Positions 14,762 to 23,404 of a DNA stretch of 64,000 nt are shown here, piece after piece. Within the stretch, counting starts at the first letter, position 1; each line of letters starts with the position of its first letter. The notes beneath the pieces are model-generated. The model did not search any database. It was given only the letters and a program-made list of their open reading frames with translations, and was not told where the DNA came from. Position numbers and translations under genes: made by a program. Source of the DNA: DAOTXN01 sp034435435 (GTDB lineage: Bacteria > Chloroflexota > Anaerolineae > S140-20); NCBI GenBank assembly GCA_034435435.1, contig DAOTXN010000084.1:1-64000 (forward strand), read 5' to 3'.

Positions 14762-16006
14762 TCAGCAGCTCCCGGCATGATAAGCAATGGAATCACACAA
14801 CACCGCGCGCACACGCTCGGTCACTACATCCCAGGTATAGTTTTCCAACACCCTTTCCTGTCCGGCCCGCCCGAGCCGCGCTCGGCACTCTTGATCGGCG
14901 AGCAGTTCCAGAATGGCGCGCGCCAGATCATGGGGATCGTCAACGTTCACCAGTACACCGTCATTTCCATCGTCAATCACAGAGGAGATGGCTCCCACGC
15001 GCGCGCCGATGACCGGTTTGCCACAGGCCCAGGCCTCGGCAAAGGCGATGCCAAAGGATTCGTGCACCGAAGGCAATGCAAATACGTCACAAGCCGCCAG
15101 CAGGGCGGGTTTCTCCGTTTCTTCAAAGTCACTGATCACCGTGATTCGAACTTGCCACTCAGCCGGAAACGTATCAATGAGCGATTTGATGTGGGGTGAG
15201 AAAGGCCCTGCGGCGCCAGCGATGAACAAATGAACCTCGGGACGCGCCGCCCACACGTGCGGCATGGCTTTCAGAAGGACATCAAAACGCTTGCGAGCAG
15301 TTTGTTTGCCCATCGTCCCTACCAAAGGCGCGTCGCCCCAGCCATAGCGCTGGCGCACCTCGGCCCCGTCGGCGCTGGCAAAGGCATCCGCGTCTACCCC
15401 TGCGCCGATGACGGCGATTTTGTCCGCTTGAATCCCGCGTCCCACCAGATAATCGCGCTCAAAGGTCGTGTGGGCAATATAGGCGTCGGCCTGCTGGATG
15501 GCCCGGTAGATCATTTTGCGATCATAGCCCCACGCGTCGGCGACGTGGAGAGCGCCCAAGAAAACGATTGGGATACCGGCGCGTTGTGCGCCTGCCAGCG
15601 CATAATGCATATGCAGCAGCGGGAAAGCGGTGGCGAAAACCACGTCAGCCCCGCTTTTGGCAACGGCCTGAGTCATGCCCAAGACGATGGGGCCGTTCTG
15701 AATCGCGCGCAGCCAATCGTTGTAGGGCAGGTGTAGTCGGTAGGCCGCGCCGGCCAGGGCCATGCGCAACCAGCTCAGGCGGTTGAATACCGGAAAGCGG
15801 CGCACCGCGACGCCGTTGATTTGCTCGACGCCGACAGGCAACGCTCGTCCGCCGCGCCAAAAATATTCCATGTCATACGCAACCGTAGTGAATACCGTCA
15901 CTTGGTCCCCATAGCGCGAGACCAGACGCTCGGCCAGGCTCTGGGCCAGCCACTGCGAGCCGCCGATGGAAGGATAATAGCCGTGAACGACCTGCAATAT
16001 CTTCAT
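14762..16006 (-). CDS. GT4 family glycosyltransferase
   Basis: The protein has 414 residues from ATG 16006 (MKILQVVHGYYPSIGGSQWL). The open frame continues upstream, but only through a palindromic repeat. The GT-B signature is clear: GGSQWLAQSLAERL in the acceptor domain, LVGTMGKQTARKRFDVLLKA, and VHESFGIAFAEAWACGKPVI in the donor domain with E-x7-E. It likely adds a hexose or similar sugar in surface polysaccharide assembly. It is the third gene of the operon that starts at 17961. Confidence 0.88.
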   Translation of the reverse strand: MKILQVVHGYYPSIGGSQWLAQSLAERLVSRYGDQVTVFTTVAYDMEYFWRGGRALPVGVEQINGVAVRRFPVFNRLSWLRMALAGAAYRLHLPYNDWLRAIQNGPIVLGMTQAVAKSGADVVFATAFPLLHMHYALAGAQRAGIPIVFLGALHVADAWGYDRKMIYRAIQQADAYIAHTTFERDYLVGRGIQADKIAVIGAGVDADAFASADGAEVRQRYGWGDAPLVGTMGKQTARKRFDVLLKAMPHVWAARPEVHLFIAGAAGPFSPHIKSLIDTFPAEWQVRITVISDFEETEKPALLAACDVFALPSVHESFGIAFAEAWACGKPVIGARVGAISSVIDDGNDGVLVNVDDPHDLARAILELLADQECRARLGRAGQERVLENYTWDVVTERVRAVLCDSIAYHAGSC

Positions 16007-16023
16007 TTTCAGGGCGTCCCTGC

Positions 16024-16046
16024 GTAGGGGCAAGCCCTGCCCCTAC
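16024..16046. repeat. Palindromic repeat at a gene junction
   Basis: GTAGGGGCA and TGCCCCTAC pair over a 5-base loop. The stop codon of the upstream GT4 gene (ending 16043) lies inside the palindrome, which then fills most of the spacer to the next gene. There is no T-run, so it is not a classical terminator. It looks like a dispersed palindromic element. Confidence 0.65.
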
Positions 16047-17047
16047 CGCACCTGTTCGTAAACCCGTCGAAAGGACGCGACCATCGCCTCCTGGGTAAAA
16101 TCGCGCGGGCCTACCTGGCGAGCGTTTATCTGTAACGCCTGATACGCGCCTCTCAGCGCCTCGATGGCCGCCAGGACGTCGCCGGCGCTGACGCTTTCCA
16201 CCACCACGCCGCAGCCGGTGCGCTCCACGTAATCGGCCATGGGAATCTCTCGGCTGACAAGCACCGGTTTTCCCGCCGCCAGCGAGTCTAACAATGAATG
16301 CGGGTACGCTTTGACGATGGCCGACTGCGCCGCCAGTGTGATGCTGGCGTGCACAGTCGCCAAAACCTGATTCACGTCTACCTGCGCGTTCCACACCGTC
16401 ACCTGACGCTCCAGACCCACTCGACGCACGCGGCGCAGCATTTCATCGAACAGCACGCCGCGCCACAAAAAGACAAGCTGCAAACGCGGCTCGCGGCGGG
16501 CCGCTTCCAACAGCGTATCCACCCCCTTGGTGCAAAATTGCGCTCGCGTCCAGGGAGCAGAGCCGACCAGCAGACGAATCTCCGGCCCGAGCGGCAGCGG
16601 CGTACACGTAAAGCGGCGGGTGTCAATGCCCGAGCGAACCAGGTGGACGTTGTCCAGCCCCCACGCCCGCAGACGCTCCAGACTGCGCTCGTCGTACACG
16701 GTGACTGCGGCCAACGCTGCAAAAAACGGGATATTGGGCCGCCGCTCACCCACCCCACCGGTAAGAGAGTAGACGATGGGGCGGCGCAATTGTCGCAGGA
16801 TGGGAAAAGGAAAAGGATCGGGATTGTAGATATGATGGAGACCGAAGGTCCTTTCCCTGGCCCGCAATTGCCTCCATTTGTGGAATCCAAAAACAAAGCG
16901 TGGCAGATGGAGCGGGAATAGCTGATTGGGATTAAGATAAACCACGTCGCCGTCAAAGCGGGCGCGCAGCGTGTCTATCTCTTGAGAAAGCGCCTCACAC
17001 GTAGGCATCTTGGGAGGCAACACAGTCAGATGATAAAGAGCTTTCAT
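16043..17047 (-). CDS. GT4-like glycosyltransferase with divergent donor motif
   Basis: The protein has 334 residues from ATG 17047, which overlaps the upstream stop as ATGA. It has GT-B features: YNPDPFPFPILRQLRRPIVY in the acceptor half, then LVGSAPWTRAQFCTKGVDTL in the donor half. The usual E-x7-E is replaced by AYPHSLLDSLAAGKPVLVS, so the first glutamate is lost and the second reads Asp. It may use a different donor or have altered activity. Shorter than the other GT4 enzymes here. Confidence 0.75.
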   Translation of the reverse strand: MKALYHLTVLPPKMPTCEALSQEIDTLRARFDGDVVYLNPNQLFPLHLPRFVFGFHKWRQLRARERTFGLHHIYNPDPFPFPILRQLRRPIVYSLTGGVGERRPNIPFFAALAAVTVYDERSLERLRAWGLDNVHLVRSGIDTRRFTCTPLPLGPEIRLLVGSAPWTRAQFCTKGVDTLLEAARREPRLQLVFLWRGVLFDEMLRRVRRVGLERQVTVWNAQVDVNQVLATVHASITLAAQSAIVKAYPHSLLDSLAAGKPVLVSREIPMADYVERTGCGVVVESVSAGDVLAAIEALRGAYQALQINARQVGPRDFTQEAMVASFRRVYEQVR

Positions 17048-17961
17048 CCCTGCGTCTCGCCGCGTATACCCGCACAGAGGGACAACACCCGCTCGTTTTG
17101 GCCCCCAAACTGCCCCCGCAAGCCATCCCACAGCCCCACCAGAACGGCCCGCGCCATATCTGCTTTGCCTTTCAGCCATACCCGCATAGCCACGGCCAGG
17201 CTGTACAGTGCCCATACGATGTACAACGGCAGTCGGGCATAACGATAAAATTTTCGGATAAAGAGGAAACGATTGCGGATGATATAATACACGTAAAGCG
17301 TGTCACGCAGATGCGATGAGCGGTGCAAGGCGTGAGTGGCCCGGGCGCGCGCATCTATAAGGCTCAAGTAACCCTGACGCCGCGCCCGCACACACAAGTC
17401 GGCCACCTCGGTGCTAAAAAAATAATTTTCATCCAACAAGCCAACCCCGCCAAAGACCTGCGCCTTGCCAAGAATCACCGTCCCTGGAACATACACGACG
17501 GTACGCACCGGCCCATCCACCGGCAAATCGTAGATGTGAGAATGGTGGCGCAGCGGACTTTTGCCCCCGGCCGATAGCAGCCGATCTGGAGTTGCGGCGT
17601 CGTAGAGCAACGGCCCGACAAAACCAATGTGTTCGTCCGCGTGGAGCGTGGTCAAAAGACGAATGACATCCGTTTCCTCAATAAAAGCGTCGTTGTTTAG
17701 CAGCAAAATGGGGGCCTCACCCACGGCGAGGGCTTGAGAAATCCCTACGTTGTTCCCACCGGCAAAGCCAAGGTTAGTCGAGTTACGAATCAAGTGTACA
17801 TTGGGGCACGCTCGAGCGATGTGCTCGGCGCTCTCATCGCTGGAGCCATTGTCCACCACCCAAACGACCGGGTGGAGACGCTGCCAGGCAGAAACGGCGC
17901 GCACACAACGGATGGTGTCCTCGGCGGCGTTCCAATTCAAAATGATAATCGCCAGTTCCAT
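17044..17961 (-). CDS. GT2 family glycosyltransferase
   Basis: The protein has 305 residues from ATG 17961 (MELAIIILNWNAAEDTIRCV). The nucleotide-binding VVDNGSSDES and the metal site LLLNNDAF mark a GT-A fold of the rhamnosyl/galactofuranosyltransferase type. VYVPGTVILGKAQVF and DENYFFSTEVADLCVRARR follow, and a hydrophobic helix near the C-terminus may dock the membrane. It is the first gene of the 8.6-18.0 kb operon, 25 bases downstream of a predicted transcription start. The open frame extends to 18093, but that part lies upstream of the promoter and is not expected to be translated. Confidence 0.9.
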   Translation of the reverse strand: MELAIIILNWNAAEDTIRCVRAVSAWQRLHPVVWVVDNGSSDESAEHIARACPNVHLIRNSTNLGFAGGNNVGISQALAVGEAPILLLNNDAFIEETDVIRLLTTLHADEHIGFVGPLLYDAATPDRLLSAGGKSPLRHHSHIYDLPVDGPVRTVVYVPGTVILGKAQVFGGVGLLDENYFFSTEVADLCVRARRQGYLSLIDARARATHALHRSSHLRDTLYVYYIIRNRFLFIRKFYRYARLPLYIVWALYSLAVAMRVWLKGKADMARAVLVGLWDGLRGQFGGQNERVLSLCAGIRGETQG

Positions 17962-17978
17962 ACAAGCTGTCGCCTCGT

Positions 17979-18007
17979 TTGACTGGAATGACATTCTAAC
18001 ATAGTAT
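17979..18007 (+). promoter_or_regulatory. Promoter for the plus-strand GT4 gene at 18052
   Basis: TTGACT (17979-17984), a 17-base spacer and TAGTAT (18002-18007). It overlaps the divergent minus-strand promoter almost completely, so RNA polymerase can serve only one direction at a time. Confidence 0.55.
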
Positions 18008-18021
18008 AACAGCATGGTCAA
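17993..18021 (-). promoter_or_regulatory. Promoter for the 17961-8594 glycan operon
   Basis: On the minus strand TTGACC (18016-18021), a 17-base spacer and TAGAAT (17993-17998). The predicted start is near 17986, giving a 25-base leader to ATG 17961. Confidence 0.7.
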
Positions 18022-18051
18022 AACTGAACACGAGGGCATCAAAGGGCACAG

Positions 18052-19320
18052 ATGAAGGTCCTGCACCTGATTCACCAATATCTGCCGGAACACGTGGGAG
18101 GCACCGAGCTATACAGCCAGTGGCTGGTCTCAAGCCTACGCCGTCGCGGCCACGAGATGAGTGTTTTTTATCGCCGAGACGCCGAGGGGCAAGGGCTGGA
18201 CCACCGCCAAGACCCGACAGGCGTACCAGTTTATGCAGCCTGGTCCGGTCGCGTCACGCCTTGGCAGCGCTTTCGGGCTACTTGGGGCGAAGGGTATCTA
18301 GAGAGCGCCTTTCGCCAGGTGTTGGAACAAGCTCAGCCCCATCTCGTTCACACTCAGCATTTGATGGGTTTACCCGCGAACTTGATATACGAAGTCAAAA
18401 AAAGAGAGATTCCCCTTATCATCACCTTGCACGATTATTGGTGGGTGTGCGCCAACGCCCAATTGCTCACCAACTATAGCCAGCAGGTGTGCAATGGCCC
18501 TTGGGCCTACCTGAATTGCGCCCGCTGTGCGCTGGCCCGGGCCGGACATCCGGATATGTGGCCGGTCGCGCCAGCCTTGACCTTGCTCCTGGCCAGGCGT
18601 AATCGGGAATTGCGTCAGGTTTTGGACCGGGCCGCTCGGCTGATCGCGCCGACTCGCTTTGTGGCCGAGTGGTATGCTGCCCACGGCGTAGCGCGCGGAC
18701 GACTCACGGTCGTCCCGCACGGCTTGGATATCCCGTCGTCTCTGCCTAGAACAGCCGCCAGGCCTGGCAGACCGGTGCGCTTTGCCTACATCGGCGGGCT
18801 GGCGTGGCAAAAGGGCGTCCACGTGTTATTGGAGGCCTTTAGGGACACACCCTCGGGCGGCGAGCTGTGGATCGCCGGGGACGAAGCGGCATATCCTGAG
18901 TACACGGCTCAGTTGCGGGCGCGGGCGGCCTCGAACGTGCGTTTTCTAGGCCGGTTGACGCGCGAGCAGGTGTGGAGCACGCTGGCGCAGGTGGATGTGC
19001 TCGTTGTGCCCTCGCTGTGGTACGAGACTTTTGTGTTCGTGGTATCCGAGGCCTTCGCGGCGGGCGTACCCGTGATCGCGTCGCGCCTGGGGCCGCTGGC
19101 CGAACGGGTGCGCCACGGGGTGGACGGGCTGTTGACGCCGCCCGGCGACAGCCAGGCGCTGCGCGAGGCGCTGGCGCGGCTGATAGAAAATCCCGGCCTG
19201 CTAATCCAACTGCAGGCCGGGATCGAGCCGCCCAAGACGATGGAAACACACGCGGCCGAGATGGAAGCGATTTACGCGGACGTGTTGCGCCCGGATCAGC
19301 GCACGACCAGCGGCAGATAG
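18052..19320 (+). CDS. GT4 family glycosyltransferase with a cysteine cluster
   Basis: The protein has 422 residues, beginning MKVLHLIHQYLPEHVGGTEL. GT-B signatures are FAYIGGLAWQKGVHVLLEAF and LWYETFVFVVSEAFAAGVPV (E-x7-E). The acceptor domain contains four cysteines in about 25 residues (DYWWVCANAQLLTN, then QQVCNGPWAYLNCARCALAR). This cluster is seen in a subgroup of GT4 enzymes and could bind a metal. It is transcribed alone, divergently from the operon at 17961. Its last 25 bases overlap the 3' end of the convergent FG-GAP gene. Confidence 0.88.
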   Translation: MKVLHLIHQYLPEHVGGTELYSQWLVSSLRRRGHEMSVFYRRDAEGQGLDHRQDPTGVPVYAAWSGRVTPWQRFRATWGEGYLESAFRQVLEQAQPHLVHTQHLMGLPANLIYEVKKREIPLIITLHDYWWVCANAQLLTNYSQQVCNGPWAYLNCARCALARAGHPDMWPVAPALTLLLARRNRELRQVLDRAARLIAPTRFVAEWYAAHGVARGRLTVVPHGLDIPSSLPRTAARPGRPVRFAYIGGLAWQKGVHVLLEAFRDTPSGGELWIAGDEAAYPEYTAQLRARAASNVRFLGRLTREQVWSTLAQVDVLVVPSLWYETFVFVVSEAFAAGVPVIASRLGPLAERVRHGVDGLLTPPGDSQALREALARLIENPGLLIQLQAGIEPPKTMETHAAEMEAIYADVLRPDQRTTSGR

Positions 19321-22214
19321 ACCCGCTCGACCCCGGCGCGGGTCGCGCCCAGACTGATTTCATCGAGATAGAGCGCGACGTCTGTAGCCGCGTCCAGGAC
19401 CAGCCGCACGACCACTTGCTGGCCAGCCTGGGTAGAGAGCGACAGAAAGCTGTGGTTCCACTCGTCCGCCGTCAGCCCGGTCAACACCACAGTCTCTTCG
19501 GTGGGTTGGCCGTCAATCGTGACCGTCAACGTCAACACATCTGACGCCGAAACCGTGCCGCTGACCAGCGCCATCCACGAGAGCGTGAGCGAGCCATCGG
19601 CTAGATCGCCCGGCAACGTGAACGTTTGACTGACGACTGTCATCCCCTGTCCCTGCATCCATAACGCCCGGTCGCCAGTGTGCGCGGTGTACGCGATGGT
19701 TGGGATAGGAACACCCTGAAACTCCCACGCCCCACCACCCAACTCAAAGCCGCCGTCAGTAACAAAATCCTGAGCGGGCGGCAGATAAAAGTCCAATCCG
19801 CTCACGCTCCCGCCAGTCACACTGAGCGCCGGCAGGGCGCCGAATCCACTGCGCTGGACCGTGAGTTGATACACGCCCGTCAGGTCAAAATAGACGCCAT
19901 ACGCCCCTGCCAGGTCAGAAGGCGTCGCGCCCACCACAGCAGGTGTGGCTTGCACCTGGGCCATGAACACCGGTTCACCTCGATTGTTGAATATGTGGCC
20001 GGTAAATGCAAAAGTGGTAACGGTGGTATGCGTGTCGCCATCGCTGGGAGGCGTTTCCGTGTTGCCGGCCACGTCGCGGGCTATAGAGCGGAAATAGTAG
20101 GTGTTTCCCGGCGCGCCGGTGTAGTTCGCCTGGGTGCTGGTTATATCATCCTGCCAGGTACTCCAACTGCCGCCAGTCCCCTGGCGCACCTGGACGTCGT
20201 AACTCTCCAGGCCCGATCCCGCATCGCTACCCGACCACACGACTTGAAAGCCCTCGGCCGCAAATACGGGCGAGCTGGCTGTCGAAGCGGGCGGTTGTGT
20301 ATCGATCTGGAACGGTCCCAGATGAACCGTGTCAGCCCAGTTGCCGGCATGGTCTAGGCTACGCAGGTGAAAGTAATGCGCGTCGCCGTCGGTCAGCGCG
20401 TCGCTGGTGAGGCTGGTCGTGCTGGCAGCCACGAACGCAGCCGAGCCATCAAGGGTCGTATCAGGCGAGGTATCCCAGGCATAGTAAAAGCGCCACACGC
20501 CGCTTTCGTCATCCGTGGCTCCGCTCAGGTTGATTTGTACGGTGTCGTCGTTCGACCAGGTGTTCACGTCGTGGCCCACGGGGGTCAATGTGGGGTTGGT
20601 GGGGGGAGTAGAGTCGCTGCCCCACACGTTACCGGTGCGCTGCATGTCGTGGTGGAAAGTAGGCCAGGGGAGGGTGCCGCTTGCCGGGCCGGCCTCGTCC
20701 CAGATAGTGATTTCGCCGTGGGCGCCGCTGACATCAGCGCCTCCTACCAGCGTCTCAAGCTTTCCGTCATTGTCAATGTCGTCAACGACAGGAGCGGCAG
20801 ATAAAGTGCTGCTGGTGCGATGACTGATGTCCGAATCGGTCAAACCGTTGGGTGTGACGATTGTCACCCCGCCAGCACCCTCTACAATCACCAAAATCTC
20901 GGTCGCGCCATCACCATCATAATCAGCAATGACCGGCGGGAAATACAAGTCATTGAGCGGCTGCAAAGAGAAAATGCCCTGGGGTTGCATGGGGAATCCC
21001 GCCACGTTAGAGCCATTACCATGCCAGGCATACAGCCAGGTGCAATCTGTGCCCACTCCAGGGCCACAGCCAATGACTACCTCCAAGTCACCGTCGCCGT
21101 CCACGTCGCCCAAGGCGGGCGATGCCATCATATTACCCGCTGTCGGCCGAGGCCAGTTGGGCAGCGGCGTTCCGTCGCCATGCCAGGCATAAACCTGGTA
21201 GCCGCCAGTACCGACGACGCCCGGCATACCGGTGCCGATCACGATGTCGAGCAGGCCGTCGTCGTCAAGGTCGCCCAGAGCCGGCGAGGATTGGAGCCAC
21301 TGCTCGGTGGTGACAGGAAAGCCGGGCACGAGGCTGCTATCGGCGTTGAGCGCCCACAGGGTGCCCTTGGTATAATCGGGCGCGCTGCCTTCGCCAGCCC
21401 ACTCGGGGCTGTCCGTGCCAAAGACGATTTCCGGTTCACCGTCGCCATCTACGTCGCCGATGGCGGGCGAGGACCAACCGCCGCGCAGGAGCGCATCGCC
21501 GTTGTCGCGAGTGATGGGCCAGCCGTCCACCACGACGCCGGTATGGTGATAGAGATGCAGGCGGCGGTCAAAGCCTTCAACCGCGATCTCCAAGTCGCCG
21601 TCGCCGTCCACGTCGCCGAGGGCCGGCGAGCCCCAAATACCATCCCAGTAGCCGTCGGGGTCGCTGGCGCCGGGCCCCAGACCCACGATGTCCAGCTTGG
21701 GCTGGGGCCAACCGCTCTTGACCGAGAAGGACCACGGCGAATTGTAGGTATAGACCAAAATTCCACCATTCAAGTGATGAGCAGGGTCGCCGCCCAGCGT
21801 GACGACGATTTCCAACTTCCCGTCGCCATCCAAGTCGGCCACGGCGGGCGAGGAGTGGATTTCGGTGGTGGAGGTGGGGTTGGGCGCGCCGGCGGCGTTG
21901 AGATCGTCGGCGGTCTGCCTGACCCACACGCGAGACCAACTTGAACCGTTGAAACTGACCACGTGCAACATGCCATCCTGACCACCAGCGACGACTTCTT
22001 TGTAGCCGTCGCCGTTGAAATCGGCGACGGCTAGGGAGGCCTCGGCGATGCGCTCACCTGTGGGCAGAGTAATCACCGTGGCAGTCGGCGTGGCGCGGGC
22101 TTGATCATAGCCGAGCGCCAAGCCACCGCTTCCTAATAGTAACATAAGCAAAAGAGCAAATCCCAGCTTGTATGGTCCGCGAGACTTGTCGGCGATCCAA
22201 GATGCAATCATCAT
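19296..22214 (-). CDS. Secreted FG-GAP/VCBS repeat protein with C-terminal YLPL tail
   Basis: The protein has 972 residues from ATG 22214, which overlaps the upstream stop as ATGA and has GGAG five bases before it. A signal or anchor helix (GFALLLMLLLGSGGLALGY) is followed by about eight repeats with calcium-binding cores (DFNGDGYKEV, DLDGDGKLEI, DVDGDGDLEI, DVDGDGEPEI, DLDDDGLLDI, DYDGDGATEI). Together these make an integrin-like beta-propeller over residues 30-500. Fibronectin-like and carbohydrate-binding-like beta domains follow (DTSPDTTLDGSAAF; DFVTDGGFELGGGAWEF). The last residues are RVYLPLVVR. It is a surface or extracellular protein, perhaps for polymer binding. It is the last gene of the 42.5-19.3 kb run. 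Confidence 0.85.
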   Translation of the reverse strand: MMIASWIADKSRGPYKLGFALLLMLLLGSGGLALGYDQARATPTATVITLPTGERIAEASLAVADFNGDGYKEVVAGGQDGMLHVVSFNGSSWSRVWVRQTADDLNAAGAPNPTSTTEIHSSPAVADLDGDGKLEIVVTLGGDPAHHLNGGILVYTYNSPWSFSVKSGWPQPKLDIVGLGPGASDPDGYWDGIWGSPALGDVDGDGDLEIAVEGFDRRLHLYHHTGVVVDGWPITRDNGDALLRGGWSSPAIGDVDGDGEPEIVFGTDSPEWAGEGSAPDYTKGTLWALNADSSLVPGFPVTTEQWLQSSPALGDLDDDGLLDIVIGTGMPGVVGTGGYQVYAWHGDGTPLPNWPRPTAGNMMASPALGDVDGDGDLEVVIGCGPGVGTDCTWLYAWHGNGSNVAGFPMQPQGIFSLQPLNDLYFPPVIADYDGDGATEILVIVEGAGGVTIVTPNGLTDSDISHRTSSTLSAAPVVDDIDNDGKLETLVGGADVSGAHGEITIWDEAGPASGTLPWPTFHHDMQRTGNVWGSDSTPPTNPTLTPVGHDVNTWSNDDTVQINLSGATDDESGVWRFYYAWDTSPDTTLDGSAAFVAASTTSLTSDALTDGDAHYFHLRSLDHAGNWADTVHLGPFQIDTQPPASTASSPVFAAEGFQVVWSGSDAGSGLESYDVQVRQGTGGSWSTWQDDITSTQANYTGAPGNTYYFRSIARDVAGNTETPPSDGDTHTTVTTFAFTGHIFNNRGEPVFMAQVQATPAVVGATPSDLAGAYGVYFDLTGVYQLTVQRSGFGALPALSVTGGSVSGLDFYLPPAQDFVTDGGFELGGGAWEFQGVPIPTIAYTAHTGDRALWMQGQGMTVVSQTFTLPGDLADGSLTLSWMALVSGTVSASDVLTLTVTIDGQPTEETVVLTGLTADEWNHSFLSLSTQAGQQVVVRLVLDAATDVALYLDEISLGATRAGVERVYLPLVVR

Positions 22215-23404
22215 TTTAACTCCTTTATCCATTCTATAATCTCTTGATAGCGTCGTTCGATCTGGGGCCACCGATAGTGCCGGGCGACATAGGCCGCTCC
22301 CTGCTGCCCCAATCGGCCACGCAGGTCGGGATCGCTCAGCAAGCGCCGCAGGCCCTGCGCAAACTCACCATAGTTGTAATAGTATAGCCCGCCCCCACTC
22401 TGTTCGCAATTCTCCCGCAGCACACTGCACCGCCCGTTGACCAACACGGGCGTCTCCACGCCCCAGGCCTCCAGCGTCACGATAGACAGGCTCTCGTACA
22501 GCGAAGGGACCACCAGCGCCGCCGCCGCCGCCATCCCATCGAATTTTTCGCTCTCGGACACGTATCCCAGCGGGAGAATATCGGGATGTTTTGGAACGGG
22601 GATGACCGCCCGGCCCATCAGAACCAGTTTCAGATCGCCCGGATGCTCGCGCTTGAAGCGGATAAAGTGGTCGAACAGCTCGGGGCAGTTCTTGGCGTTG
22701 TCAATCCGCCCGACGTACAGGATGAAGGGACAGGTCAAAGCGTGCTCACGCCGAAATCGCTCGCCGCTTACGTCCTCAGGTATCTCTATGCCGATCCCTA
22801 CCGTCGCGCCGGGGACGTAGGCGTTGGCAAAGGTTTCTTGAACCAACCGTCGCTCGGCATCGGTGCTGTAGATGATGTAGCGGGGCAGGTGAAAGAGTGG
22901 GCGAAACAAATCCAGGGAGAGAAACGGCTCGTCGTGGGCCAGGGGCGCCAACGCCGCTTTCTCAGGCGCCAGCGGCAGGCCAAAGTAGGTCGTGGGGTAA
23001 AGGTAGGTAAAAAAGACAAAAACCCCAAAATCACCACGTTGACGCCGAATAAAATCAAACAGGGGAGTCGAAAAAGGTCCCTGTTGGCGCATCCACTCCA
23101 ACTGATCCCAAAAAGGCCGCTCGCAGGCGAGGAGACGCTGCGTCAGGCGGCGAAAGCGGCGGGGATTGCGGGGTTTGTCCACAGGAAAGCGATGGACCTG
23201 CACGCCGTTGATTTCCTGCACGCCGGCCCGGTAGTGATTCTTCCAAGTGATATAGTCCAGCGCGCAAGAGGTGAGGACGTGAACCCGATAATGAGCTGTC
23301 AAGTGCTCGGCCACCTGGCGACACAGCAGCTCGGCGCCGCCGTTCACCTCCAACCCATAACGTTGGACCACAAAAGCGATCTGGTTATCAGCGGAAGCTG
23401 CCAT
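22211..23404 (-). CDS. GT4 family glycosyltransferase
   Basis: The protein has 397 residues, beginning MAASADNQIAFVVQRYGLEV, then NGGAELLCRQVAEHL. The donor domain has FILYVGRIDNAKNCPELFDH and LYESLSIVTLEAW (E-x7-E). It closely parallels the GT4 at 12222-13403, including a shared region where both read NCEQxGGGLYY-like sequence. The start overlaps the end of the secreted gene at 23388 by 17 bases and the stop overlaps the FG-GAP start, so it is co-translated with secreted proteins. Confidence 0.88.
   Translation of the reverse strand: MAASADNQIAFVVQRYGLEVNGGAELLCRQVAEHLTAHYRVHVLTSCALDYITWKNHYRAGVQEINGVQVHRFPVDKPRNPRRFRRLTQRLLACERPFWDQLEWMRQQGPFSTPLFDFIRRQRGDFGVFVFFTYLYPTTYFGLPLAPEKAALAPLAHDEPFLSLDLFRPLFHLPRYIIYSTDAERRLVQETFANAYVPGATVGIGIEIPEDVSGERFRREHALTCPFILYVGRIDNAKNCPELFDHFIRFKREHPGDLKLVLMGRAVIPVPKHPDILPLGYVSESEKFDGMAAAAALVVPSLYESLSIVTLEAWGVETPVLVNGRCSVLRENCEQSGGGLYYYNYGEFAQGLRRLLSDPDLRGRLGQQGAAYVARHYRWPQIERRYQEIIEWIKELK

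Noticed and set aside
17962..18093. N-terminal extension of the GT2 gene to 18093
   Set aside because: The extra 44 codons lie upstream of the predicted promoter and transcription start, and GT2 similarity begins exactly at MELAIIILNWN.
20820..21944. A 374-codon plus-strand frame opposite the FG-GAP gene
   Set aside because: It arises from the periodic DxDGDG codons of the real gene read in reverse, and it has no ribosome site or recognisable motif.
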